64,000 nt of DNA, from NCBI GenBank assembly GCA_024102915.1, contig JAGFJG010000178.1, positions 1 through 64,000 of the forward strand. Direction: 5' to 3'. Below the pieces are notes generated by a model. It made no database searches. It was not told the DNA's origin and saw only the letters and a list, made by a program, of their open reading frames with translations. This DNA comes from Caldilineales bacterium (GTDB lineage: Bacteria; Chloroflexota; Anaerolineae; J102). The position numbers were made by a program, and so were the translations under genes. This document shows positions 36,425 to 44,419 of the stretch, piece after piece (within the stretch, counting starts at the first letter, position 1; each line of letters begins with the position of its first letter).

Positions 36425-38128
36425 TCAGACGACCGGCAAAATCAGGGCGGATGGGTGGCTGGCGTCGTGATAGATCGTCTGCTCGGCGACAGCCATGGCC
36501 GTGCTCGTGGCATCCGGTTCGCCAGTGCCCAGGTTGCGATTCCAGCGCGGGTGTGCGCCGCTGGCGATCAATACGGCCAGCCGATGGCCCTGGCGAAACC
36601 GGTGTGCGGTCGCCCACATGTCGATCTCGATGCGCAGGCTGCCATCCTCTTGCGGCTCGCCCAATCCGGGCTTGATGCGAAAAAGCCCGTCGCACACGTT
36701 GAGCAACTTTCCATCCGGGCGCAGGTCGCACAGTCGGGCGAAGAAATCGGTATGGGCCAGGGAAGAGCGCACGAACAAAGTCATTCGCACCGATCCGATG
36801 CATTCAACGTCCTTTTCGAGCGGCGCGGAAACGTAACTGAGGACGTCGGCGCGTGCCAGTAACGGACGATTATCCTGCACCCCGGCTCCCTTCATGCCCA
36901 GAATAGCGCCGCCTAGCCCAGGCGTGGGAGCGGCGGGGTCGTAGCGATAGTGGTCGGGTGTGGAATCCTGTGCGGGCGAGGCCAGGCTCAGATCGCCGTC
37001 CTCGTGCAGGAAAAATCTCGTTTCGACAGCAGGCGGGGGAAAGGCATCCATCTCGCGCCATTCCTCTGCCCCGCCCACGAAAATACGAACAGGTTGTGCG
37101 CGCAATCCCTCGCGGCCAAGCAACTGCGCGTCGAACCAGGCGATCCCCTCCCGCAGACCCGCCAACAGCCCGCCCATGCTGGCATGATGCCAGGGGCCAA
37201 TGATGAGGTAGGGCTTTCTGCCTGCCCCAACCAGGGCGGCGTAATCGCGCAAAAGCCCGCGCAGATAATAATCATGCCAGCCCCCCACGAAATGCACGGC
37301 GGCAGTCACCTCGGCCACGCGCCCGCTGTGATCACGCTGCACCCAGTATTCGTCCTCGGCGCGGGCGTTGACCAGCATTTCGCGATAGTAAGGGATTGGC
37401 TCGTCCACTGCGGCTATGTCCGCTTCCAACAGGGGCAGATGGCCGAAGGCGGTTTGCAGCCTATCCTCTGCGTCTCGCATGCCGCCTCGATCTGAATCCT
37501 GACGCCCGGTGTTCGCCAGACCCTGACACCAGCGCAGCCGCGTCTCCAGCCCGAAAGCGCCGTCGGGATGGGTGACGCTGAAGTTCTCGGCGCTGGTGAG
37601 GGTCGGCAGCATCGCTTGCAGGCCGGTGGGATCGGAGGCGGCGACCGCCCATTGCGTGTAGCCAAGATAGCTCGGCCCCCAGGTTGCCAGCACGCCATTG
37701 AACCAGGGCTGCTGTCGGACCCATGCCACAGTGGCGGCGCCGTCGGCCAGTTCATTGACATGCGGGCTGAACTCGCCTTCCGCGGCGTAGCGACCGCGCA
37801 CGCTCTGCACCAACACATTGTAGCCGCGCTCGGCGAAACGCTGGCCGGGCAGTTCGTTCATAGCCATGCCGCCGCCCAGGAATACCTCTTTGCGGCGGCC
37901 ATACGGCGTGCGGATGAGGATGGCGGGGTGACTGCCTTCCGCCTTGGGTGAGTATAAGTCGGCAAAGAGGCGAACGCCGTCCGGCATGATGATAGGGATG
38001 TTGCGTTGCACACGCACGCCGTTGCGCGGCGGCGGCAATCTCAACACGACTGCAAGGAGCGGGCGGCGCAGGAAATAAAGCGTCGCGACGACAAGAATAA
38101 GCGCTGCCAGCGCAATGATCAGACCCAT
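36425..38128 (-). CDS. CocE/NonD-family alpha/beta hydrolase (X-Pro dipeptidyl-peptidase-like)
   Basis: 567 residues from ATG 38128, with GAGGA about 13 bases before. The N-terminal helix (LIIALAALILVVATLYFL) is a membrane anchor or uncleaved signal. The nucleophile elbow is TWGPSYLGYTQW with the catalytic Ser. The Asp is likely in VGGWHDYYL, and the His in IGPWHHAS. A jelly-roll domain (SYVSAPLEKDVECIGSVRMT to HRLAVLIASGAHPRWNRN) closes the protein. Members hydrolyse acyl or peptide bonds outside the cytoplasm. The substrate is unknown. Confidence 0.9.
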   Translation of the reverse strand: MGLIIALAALILVVATLYFLRRPLLAVVLRLPPPRNGVRVQRNIPIIMPDGVRLFADLYSPKAEGSHPAILIRTPYGRRKEVFLGGGMAMNELPGQRFAERGYNVLVQSVRGRYAAEGEFSPHVNELADGAATVAWVRQQPWFNGVLATWGPSYLGYTQWAVAASDPTGLQAMLPTLTSAENFSVTHPDGAFGLETRLRWCQGLANTGRQDSDRGGMRDAEDRLQTAFGHLPLLEADIAAVDEPIPYYREMLVNARAEDEYWVQRDHSGRVAEVTAAVHFVGGWHDYYLRGLLRDYAALVGAGRKPYLIIGPWHHASMGGLLAGLREGIAWFDAQLLGREGLRAQPVRIFVGGAEEWREMDAFPPPAVETRFFLHEDGDLSLASPAQDSTPDHYRYDPAAPTPGLGGAILGMKGAGVQDNRPLLARADVLSYVSAPLEKDVECIGSVRMTLFVRSSLAHTDFFARLCDLRPDGKLLNVCDGLFRIKPGLGEPQEDGSLRIEIDMWATAHRFRQGHRLAVLIASGAHPRWNRNLGTGEPDATSTAMAVAEQTIYHDASHPSALILPVV

Positions 38129-38221
38129 GGTTTCATCCTCGATTGAAGCGATAAACGTATTCGGCACTATAGCACAGGTGCAAATTGGGCGGATAGCAGA
38201 AACGGCTGTTTGGAGTTACCA

Positions 38222-38279
38222 TTAGGGCAGGTAGCAGGTAGCCGTCCGTCCTTAATCTCCAATCTCCCAATCACTGATC
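38222..38279. repeat. Heptad repeat, AGGTAGC / AATCTCC type
   Basis: TTAGGGC, AGGTAGC, AGGTAGC (38222-38242), then AATC cores at 38254, 38261 and 38269. Steps are 7, 7 and then 7 and 8. It lies in the divergent gap 11 bases before moxR. Confidence 0.65.
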
Positions 38280-38289
38280 GTCCACTTCC

Positions 38290-39225
38290 ATGCTGCAATC
38301 ATTCGCCCAACGCATTATCGCCAATGTCGGTCAGGTCGTCATCGGCAAGGATGATGTCGTGGAATTGGCGCTGATCGCCTTGTTGTGCGAAGGCCACATC
38401 CTGTTTGAAGATGTGCCCGGCATCGGCAAGACCACCCTGGCGAAGGCGCTGGCTCGTTCCCTCGCTTGCTCTTTCTCGCGCATCCAGTTCACGCCCGACC
38501 TGCTGCCCTCGGACGTGACCGGCATCTCCTGGTACAACCCCAAGACCGCCGAGTTCGAGTACCGCGCCGGTCCACTCAACGCCCAGATCGTGCTGGCCGA
38601 TGAGATCAATCGCGCCACTCCGCGCACGCAATCCGCGCTGTTGGAGGCCATGCAGGAGCGACAGGTCACTGTCGATCGCGATACCCTGCCTCTGCCGCGA
38701 CCCTTCCTCGTGCTGGCGACCCAGAATCCCATCGAACTCGAAGGCACATTCCCCCTGCCCGAAGCCCAGATCGACCGATTCCTGATCAAGACCACTCTCG
38801 GTTATCCGGACGAGAGGGATGAGAACGAGCTATTGCTGCGCCATGCCGGAAAAGAACCGCTGGTCGAGTTAGCGCCGGTGGCGGGGCCGGAGGATATCTT
38901 TGCCATGCAGGCCGAGGTGCAGAACGTGCGGGTGGAGGAATCGGTGCGGGCTTATCTGGTGCGCGTGGTGCGAGCCACACGCGACCATCCGGCAGTCGAT
39001 CTGGGAGCCAGCCCGCGCGGGAGCCTGGCTTTGTATCACACGTGTCAGGCGTTTGCGGCGTTGCGCGGGCGGGATTATGTCCTGCCGGACGACGTGAAAA
39101 CGCTTGCGCCGTTCGTGCTCACGCATCGCATTCACATCAGCCCGCAAACGCGCTTGCGAGGGCGCACGCCCGCTGAAGTCGTGGCCCAAGTGGTGGGAGA
39201 GGTGGCGGCGCCGGTTTTTCAATAA
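38290..39225 (+). CDS. MoxR-family AAA+ ATPase
   Basis: 311 residues. Walker A is VPGIGKTTL (42-50), Walker B is VLADEINRA (101-109), and the MoxR signature ATQNPIELEGTFPLPEAQIDRF is complete. MoxR proteins act as chaperones that help assemble or activate partner proteins, often ones with DUF58 or von Willebrand domains. Such a DUF58 gene follows after 27 bases. No Shine-Dalgarno stands out; a heptad element lies just before the gene. Confidence 0.95.
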   Translation: MLQSFAQRIIANVGQVVIGKDDVVELALIALLCEGHILFEDVPGIGKTTLAKALARSLACSFSRIQFTPDLLPSDVTGISWYNPKTAEFEYRAGPLNAQIVLADEINRATPRTQSALLEAMQERQVTVDRDTLPLPRPFLVLATQNPIELEGTFPLPEAQIDRFLIKTTLGYPDERDENELLLRHAGKEPLVELAPVAGPEDIFAMQAEVQNVRVEESVRAYLVRVVRATRDHPAVDLGASPRGSLALYHTCQAFAALRGRDYVLPDDVKTLAPFVLTHRIHISPQTRLRGRTPAEVVAQVVGEVAAPVFQ

Positions 39226-39252
39226 TCGGCGGGGTGGAATGGATAGCCAGCG

Positions 39253-40689
39253 ATGACGCAGGACACTGACCGCCAGACCGATGCCCAGACCTTGATGGTT
39301 GGCGCTCAGGCCAGCGCCGGAACGGAAGCGCGCCTGCGCAACCTGCCCCGATATTTCGGCGTGGGCAAACGCAAGATCGACATCGAGGTCGAAGAGCAAT
39401 TCAGCTCAGCATGGTTCGGCATGGCCCTGCTCCTCACCATCCTGGGGCTGATCCTACAACTCCAACCCATTCTGACCATCGCTGCATTCCTGTTGCTGAT
39501 CGCCGGCGTGAGTTGGGTGTGGAATCGGCTGAGCTTTTTCGGCCTGGAATACAACCGGCGATTCAGCGTGAAAAGAACCTTCGTGGGCGAAACGGTGGAG
39601 CTCACCCTGGCGGTCGCCAACCACAAAATCCTGCCAGTCAGTTGGCTGCGCATTGCCGATACGTTCCCCACCGAGCTGCCCTTTCATGGCGGAACCATCG
39701 TCCAGCGCCATGACACCAACCAGGGCGAACTCAGCACTTTTTGGGCGCTGAAATGGCGTCAGCGCGCCAGCCGCTCCTACCAGATCGAGGCCACGCAGCG
39801 CGGGTTCTATCGCTACGGCCCGGCCCGGCTGGAGACCGGCGACCTGTTCGGACTATTCCACGCTGTGCGCAGGCTCGAACAGGAGCAAACCCTGATCGTT
39901 TATCCGCGCGTCGTTCCGCTGGCGGCGCTCGGTCTGCCCGCCAAAGAGCCATTCGGCGACATGTCCACGCCGCTTTTCCTGTTCGACGATCCGCTGCGAA
40001 CTGTGGGTGTGCGCGATTACCATCCCGAAGATGACTTTCGCCGATTGCATTGGAAGGCCAGCGCCCGCCGCCAGCAATTGCAAACCCGCGTGCTGGAACC
40101 CTCGCTCACCCGCAATCTGGTCGTCGTTCTCAACGTCGCCACGCTTGCCCAAACCTGGCAGGGCGTTTTGCCCGATGCGCTGGAACAGGCCGTGAGCGTG
40201 GCTGCTTCCATTTGTTATCACGGCATCGCCCAGCGCTGGCCCACCGGCCTCCTGGCCAATGGGGCGCTGCCTCGTTCCGACCAGCCGATCCGGCTCCCGC
40301 CCGGCCGCTCGCCCGCCCAACTGACGACGATTCTGGAGATGTTAGCGGCGGTCACGCCCTTCGCCACCGCGCCGGTCGAACGTCTGATCGCCGCCGAAAG
40401 CCCGCGCCTGCCTTGGGGAAGCACGCTGGTCATCGTCACCGCCATCGTCACGGAAGCCCTGGCCGCCACCCTGCTCGACTTGCAACGCGTAGGCCGGCGC
40501 ATAGCGCTGGTCAGCCTGGACCCGCAACCGCTTTCCCCCGCTTTGAAGCATATCCTCACCTATCAACTCGCCCGCGGCCCCATGAATACGCTCGACCTGG
40601 GGCGGCCCCAGGCGGGCGGCGATGTGCTGCTCGATCCGGTGGAGCGCCAGCGGCAGGCCATTCGGGAAGCTCGCGGCCCGGTTGTCTGA
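39253..40689 (+). CDS. DUF58 domain protein
   Basis: 478 residues. Two membrane helices (about 56-91) follow a 50-residue start. The DUF58 signature GVRDYHPEDDFRRLHWKAS lies near residue 250, followed by a von Willebrand A-like remnant (NLVVVLNVATL). It is the usual partner of MoxR ATPases and probably sits on the cytoplasmic membrane. Two bases separate it from the DUF4129 gene, so the three genes are likely one operon. Confidence 0.92.
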   Translation: MTQDTDRQTDAQTLMVGAQASAGTEARLRNLPRYFGVGKRKIDIEVEEQFSSAWFGMALLLTILGLILQLQPILTIAAFLLLIAGVSWVWNRLSFFGLEYNRRFSVKRTFVGETVELTLAVANHKILPVSWLRIADTFPTELPFHGGTIVQRHDTNQGELSTFWALKWRQRASRSYQIEATQRGFYRYGPARLETGDLFGLFHAVRRLEQEQTLIVYPRVVPLAALGLPAKEPFGDMSTPLFLFDDPLRTVGVRDYHPEDDFRRLHWKASARRQQLQTRVLEPSLTRNLVVVLNVATLAQTWQGVLPDALEQAVSVAASICYHGIAQRWPTGLLANGALPRSDQPIRLPPGRSPAQLTTILEMLAAVTPFATAPVERLIAAESPRLPWGSTLVIVTAIVTEALAATLLDLQRVGRRIALVSLDPQPLSPALKHILTYQLARGPMNTLDLGRPQAGGDVLLDPVERQRQAIREARGPVV

Positions 40690-40691
40690 CC

Positions 40692-42188
40692 ATGGTCAAT
40701 TCAAACCATCGCGCCCGTCCCATCCCCTGGTTGCGCAGCGGCCTGCTCGTCGCCCTCATCGGCATGGAATTGTCCTGGTTCACGCCGCTGATATTGAGCC
40801 TGCATCGGCGCAGTTGGGATTTCTCCCCCGGCTGGTATCTGGCCGGGATCGCCGCCATGATGGCGATGATGATGCTCGTCGCCCATTTCTTGTCCAGCCG
40901 CCAGGTGGATTCCCCGCAGTTCGAGTTGACCGTGCTGGCGGCGATCCTGATCATGGGCCTGCTACTTGTCCGGGTATACGTCTTTTCGGCAGAGCCGCTG
41001 CTGGCGATGACCTGGTTTTCCCAGGCTTTCTTCGGCTCCGATCCGCGGCGCGTGGATACGATCCTGGTTTTGATCACTTTCGCATTTCTATGGTGGCGGG
41101 GCGTCTCATTCATGCAACGAGAGATCGGCTTTTTCACGGTGGCGTTTGATTTCCGCAAGGGCGTTTTGCTTCTGATCGTCGCCATCGCTCTTTATTCATT
41201 TCTAAGCGGTCGTTCCGCCAATTTTTTCGTCTATACTTTCTTCTTTTGTAGCCTCGTTGCCGTCGCCCTCGGTCGGGTCGAGGACAAAGCGCGGGTGAGC
41301 GGAGGCAAGGGTAAGGCATTCGATTCGTTGTGGCTTGGCATCATCGTGGCCGCGGCGCTCGCCCTGGTCGGGTTGGGGCTGCTCGCCGCAAGAGTCTGGA
41401 GTCTGGGTTCATTCCGGGCGTTGGGAAACCTACTCCGTCCCCTTGGCTCTTTTCTCGGCCCCGTCATCGAACGCAGCGCCCTGGCGGTTCTCTCGCTATT
41501 CGAACCCGTATTCATACTCATGATCGGGGTATTGCAGTCGGTGTGGGGATGGATACTGCGCGGTGCGACGCAGTTGCGATTGATCGACAATCAGGATATT
41601 GCCGCGCAATTAGAGCAGGCCGAAATCCAGACATTGACGCTGCCGCCGTGGCTGGCCCGCGGTCTCGGTTACGGCATCCCGCTGGTATTTCTTGCCTTGA
41701 TTCTATTCATCCTGGTCGCCAAGTTGCAGCGACGGCGTGCTTATCGCAGGGGTGATGGCGAGCCCGAGACAGTCGATGCCGTCTTCGGAGTCGAAGGCGC
41801 TGGGTTGGCGGGGCTAGGGCGCAGATTACGCCGGGGATTGCAGGAACGATGGGCGCGTCTCACCGCTCGCAGCCAGCTTTATGCCGCCATCTCCATCCGT
41901 CACATCTATGCCAACCTGCTGCGGCTGGCCGAACGCCGGGGTTATCCCCGCCAGCCTGCCCAGACCCCCAACGATTTCCTGCCCCAACTGATTTTGGCGT
42001 TCCCTGGCCAGGAAGAGAACTTGCGCACAGTCACCGCTGCCTACAATGCGGTAGAATATGGTGAAATCCCCACCGACCCGGCTGAACTCGACCGGTTGCG
42101 TTCGGCCTGGCGGGCGATTCAGACCGCGCCCAGGGCTGATGAAATGAGAAGCGACGAAGTAGAATCGTTCACTGAACACCATGTCTGA
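40692..42188 (+). CDS. Membrane protein with C-terminal DUF4129
   Basis: 498 residues from ATG 40692; open sequence further upstream in this frame is a shadow of the DUF58 gene. About eight or nine membrane helices come first, then a cytoplasmic region with SIRHIYANLLRLAERRGYPR and TPNDFLPQL plus TAAYNAVEYGEIP. This is the DUF4129 form found at the end of transglutaminase-like proteins of moxR-DUF58 operons. Here the transglutaminase core itself is absent. Its stop overlaps the next gene by eight bases. Confidence 0.85.
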   Translation: MVNSNHRARPIPWLRSGLLVALIGMELSWFTPLILSLHRRSWDFSPGWYLAGIAAMMAMMMLVAHFLSSRQVDSPQFELTVLAAILIMGLLLVRVYVFSAEPLLAMTWFSQAFFGSDPRRVDTILVLITFAFLWWRGVSFMQREIGFFTVAFDFRKGVLLLIVAIALYSFLSGRSANFFVYTFFFCSLVAVALGRVEDKARVSGGKGKAFDSLWLGIIVAAALALVGLGLLAARVWSLGSFRALGNLLRPLGSFLGPVIERSALAVLSLFEPVFILMIGVLQSVWGWILRGATQLRLIDNQDIAAQLEQAEIQTLTLPPWLARGLGYGIPLVFLALILFILVAKLQRRRAYRRGDGEPETVDAVFGVEGAGLAGLGRRLRRGLQERWARLTARSQLYAAISIRHIYANLLRLAERRGYPRQPAQTPNDFLPQLILAFPGQEENLRTVTAAYNAVEYGEIPTDPAELDRLRSAWRAIQTAPRADEMRSDEVESFTEHHV

Positions 42189-43485
42189 TGTACAGGATCG
42201 CCTCGAACGTTTGCGCAAGGCAGGCCGCCTGCGACGAGCCGGTCCGCGCCCGCTGCCGGCAGCGCCGTCACCGCCGCCGACCCCAAAGCCCGTCGCGCCC
42301 ACGGAGCCGACGCCTGACACCGAGACCGGCGATCTCCTCGACCTGCCCGGCATGGAAGAGGTGACTAATCGCTATGGCTCCTACCTGCTCCGCACCATCC
42401 GCTACGATCTCGGCCACTGGCAGGGTAATACCACATTGGGCGATCTGCTGGCCGTTTCCGCCGACATCCCGGCCACGGCAGCCCGTGATCCGCAATTGGC
42501 GGGCATCGACTTCCGCCGCGTCGCCTTCCTCGATACCGAGACTTCGGGTCTGGCGGGCGGGGCGGGGACCATCGTTTTCCTGACCGGCGTCGGCGCATTC
42601 GAGGATGACGGCTATGTGGTGCGTCAGTATTTCGCCCGGAATCCCGCCGAAGAACCGGCCTATCTCGACGACCTCAACACGCAATTGCAAGCGCTCGATG
42701 GCGTCGTCAGTTTCAATGGCAAATCCTTTGACCTGCCCCTCCTTCGCACCCGCTTCCTGTTATCCGGGCTGACGCCTCCGGCCAATGATTTGCCGCATTT
42801 CGACCTGCTGCACCCGGCCCGCCGCCTGTGGCGCGCCCGCCTCGGCGCGTGCAACTTCGGCAATCTGGAAATCCATATCCTCCAACACCAGCGCCGCGGC
42901 AATGACGTCCCCTCCTGGCTGATCCCCAGCCTCTGGTTTCGCTACGCCCGCGGCGAGGGGAATGTGTCGGATATGGTGAGCGTCCTCTATCACAACCTGG
43001 AGGACATCGTTAGTATGGTTCCGCTGGCCCAGGTGATTTGCGCCACATTCGCCGGAGAGATTGAGCCGCATCCGCAAGACCGGGTGGCGCTGGCGCGCAG
43101 CCTGGCCGCTCAGGGCGATCTGGCCGGGGCGGAATCCGCCTATCGCCAGGCATTGGATGCACAATTAAACGAATCGATCCGGATCGAGGCGATGATGGGG
43201 CTGGCCCAGGTGTTGAAGCGCCAGAAACGGCGGCATCTGGCCGTGGAGTTCTGGGAAACGTTGGCCCCGATGTTGGATTCGCAGAACATCGGGCCCCAGA
43301 TCGAGCTGGCAAAATATCACGAATGGGAATCGGGCGATCTGGCGAGGGCGGCAGCCTGGACGCAATCGGCGCTGGTGCGGGTGCAGGCCTGGCGGCCGGG
43401 CTATTACCGCAACCAGATGATGGCGGAACTCGAACACCGGATGCAACGAATCCAGGGGAAACTGGCAGGAAAAGCGGGCGAATAG
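42181..43485 (+). CDS. YprB-like RNase H-fold exonuclease with helical repeats
   Basis: 434 residues. A Pro-rich start (PLPAAPSPPPTPKPVAP) is followed by a DEDD-type exonuclease domain: FLDTETSGLAGG (Exo I), VSFNGKSFDLPLLRTRF (Exo II) and VLYHNLEDIVSM (Exo III). TPR-like helices (ALARSLAAQGDLAGAESAYRQ and LAVEFWETLAPML) make up the C-terminus. It resembles B. subtilis YprB, whose role is not known. Translation is probably coupled to the DUF4129 gene by an 8-base overlap. Confidence 0.87.
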   Translation: MSDVQDRLERLRKAGRLRRAGPRPLPAAPSPPPTPKPVAPTEPTPDTETGDLLDLPGMEEVTNRYGSYLLRTIRYDLGHWQGNTTLGDLLAVSADIPATAARDPQLAGIDFRRVAFLDTETSGLAGGAGTIVFLTGVGAFEDDGYVVRQYFARNPAEEPAYLDDLNTQLQALDGVVSFNGKSFDLPLLRTRFLLSGLTPPANDLPHFDLLHPARRLWRARLGACNFGNLEIHILQHQRRGNDVPSWLIPSLWFRYARGEGNVSDMVSVLYHNLEDIVSMVPLAQVICATFAGEIEPHPQDRVALARSLAAQGDLAGAESAYRQALDAQLNESIRIEAMMGLAQVLKRQKRRHLAVEFWETLAPMLDSQNIGPQIELAKYHEWESGDLARAAAWTQSALVRVQAWRPGYYRNQMMAELEHRMQRIQGKLAGKAGE

Positions 43486-43571
43486 GCGGACTGTTTGACG
43501 GGAACAAATGCAGATATGGCGGCGTCACATGATCATCTCAATTCCGAAATGGAAAGGATGGTTATGAAACA

Positions 43572-44333
43572 ATGAGTACCAAGTTGAAATACCTCGTTTT
43601 AGTGATGCTGTTGGGAGCGCTGGCGTTATGGGCGACCGGGTGCACTTTGCCGGTCGAGGCTGGCGGCGGTCCGGCGATCGTGGCCGCTCCAGCCGAAAGC
43701 ATACCCAAAACGATCTCTGTCAGCGGCGCCGGCGTGGTCAGCGCCCCGCCCGATGTCGCCTATCTCGACCTGGGCGTCGAAATCATCGACACCGACCCCG
43801 CCAAGGCCGTCGCCGACAACACCGAGAAAATGGCGGCAGTCATGGATGCGCTGACCGGCCAGGGCATCGAAGCCAAGGACATCGCGACCACCAACTACAG
43901 CGTGTGGATGGAACAGGTTGTCGATAAGGATGGCGTCCCCACTGGCGAGACCCGCTATCACGTCGTCAACAGTGTCAGGGCGACCCTATCCGATCTGAGC
44001 AAGAGCGGCGAAGTTTTGCAGGCCGCCCTGGCTGCCGGCGCCAACACGGTGGGCGGCATCAGCTTTGGCATCTCCGACCCCGCCACCCTGCAAACCCAGG
44101 CGCGCGACCTGGCGATTGCCAATGCCCAGGCCAAGGCTGAGCAACTTGCGGCCGGATTTGGCGCCACCCTTGGCCCGATTCGGCAGGTGAGCGAGTACGC
44201 GACCGGCATCCCGCTGATGAAAGAGGCTTATGCCAGCACAGTCGATGGCCGGGGTGGCGGCGGGCCGGTACCGATTTCGACCGGTGAATTCAGCGTGCAG
44301 GTCGAGTTACAGGCCGTCTACGACATCCAATAA
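43572..44333 (+). CDS. SIMPL-domain (DUF541) lipoprotein
   Basis: 253 residues. A signal peptide (KLKYLVLVMLLGALALW) ends in ATGC with Cys24 as a likely lipidation site, though the lipobox is weak. The SIMPL domain spans about 45-250: ISVSGAGVVSAPPDVAYLDLGV at its start, then ARDLAIANAQAKAEQLA and the closing FSVQVELQAVYDI. Such proteins are periplasmic or surface-bound with oxidative-stress links in some species. The convergent NYN gene lies beyond a heptad hairpin. Confidence 0.9.
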   Translation: MSTKLKYLVLVMLLGALALWATGCTLPVEAGGGPAIVAAPAESIPKTISVSGAGVVSAPPDVAYLDLGVEIIDTDPAKAVADNTEKMAAVMDALTGQGIEAKDIATTNYSVWMEQVVDKDGVPTGETRYHVVNSVRATLSDLSKSGEVLQAALAAGANTVGGISFGISDPATLQTQARDLAIANAQAKAEQLAAGFGATLGPIRQVSEYATGIPLMKEAYASTVDGRGGGGPVPISTGEFSVQVELQAVYDIQ

Positions 44334-44336
44334 ATT

Positions 44337-44416
44337 GAGTTGCAAGTTCAAAGTTACAGGTTCCAGGTTGGTAGACGAACACAACCTGTAACCTGTAACC
44401 TTGAACTTTGTACTTT
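44337..44416. repeat. Heptad repeat, AGTTCAA / TTGAACT type, long hairpin
   Basis: GAGTTGC, AAGTTCA, AAGTTAC, AGGTTCC, AGGTTGG (44337-44371) face CAACCTG, TAACCTG, TAACCTT, GAACTTT, GTACTTT (44382-44416). The arms pair almost completely around a 10-base loop. It fills the gap between two convergent genes and could terminate both. Confidence 0.92.
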
Positions 44417-44419
44417 CCC

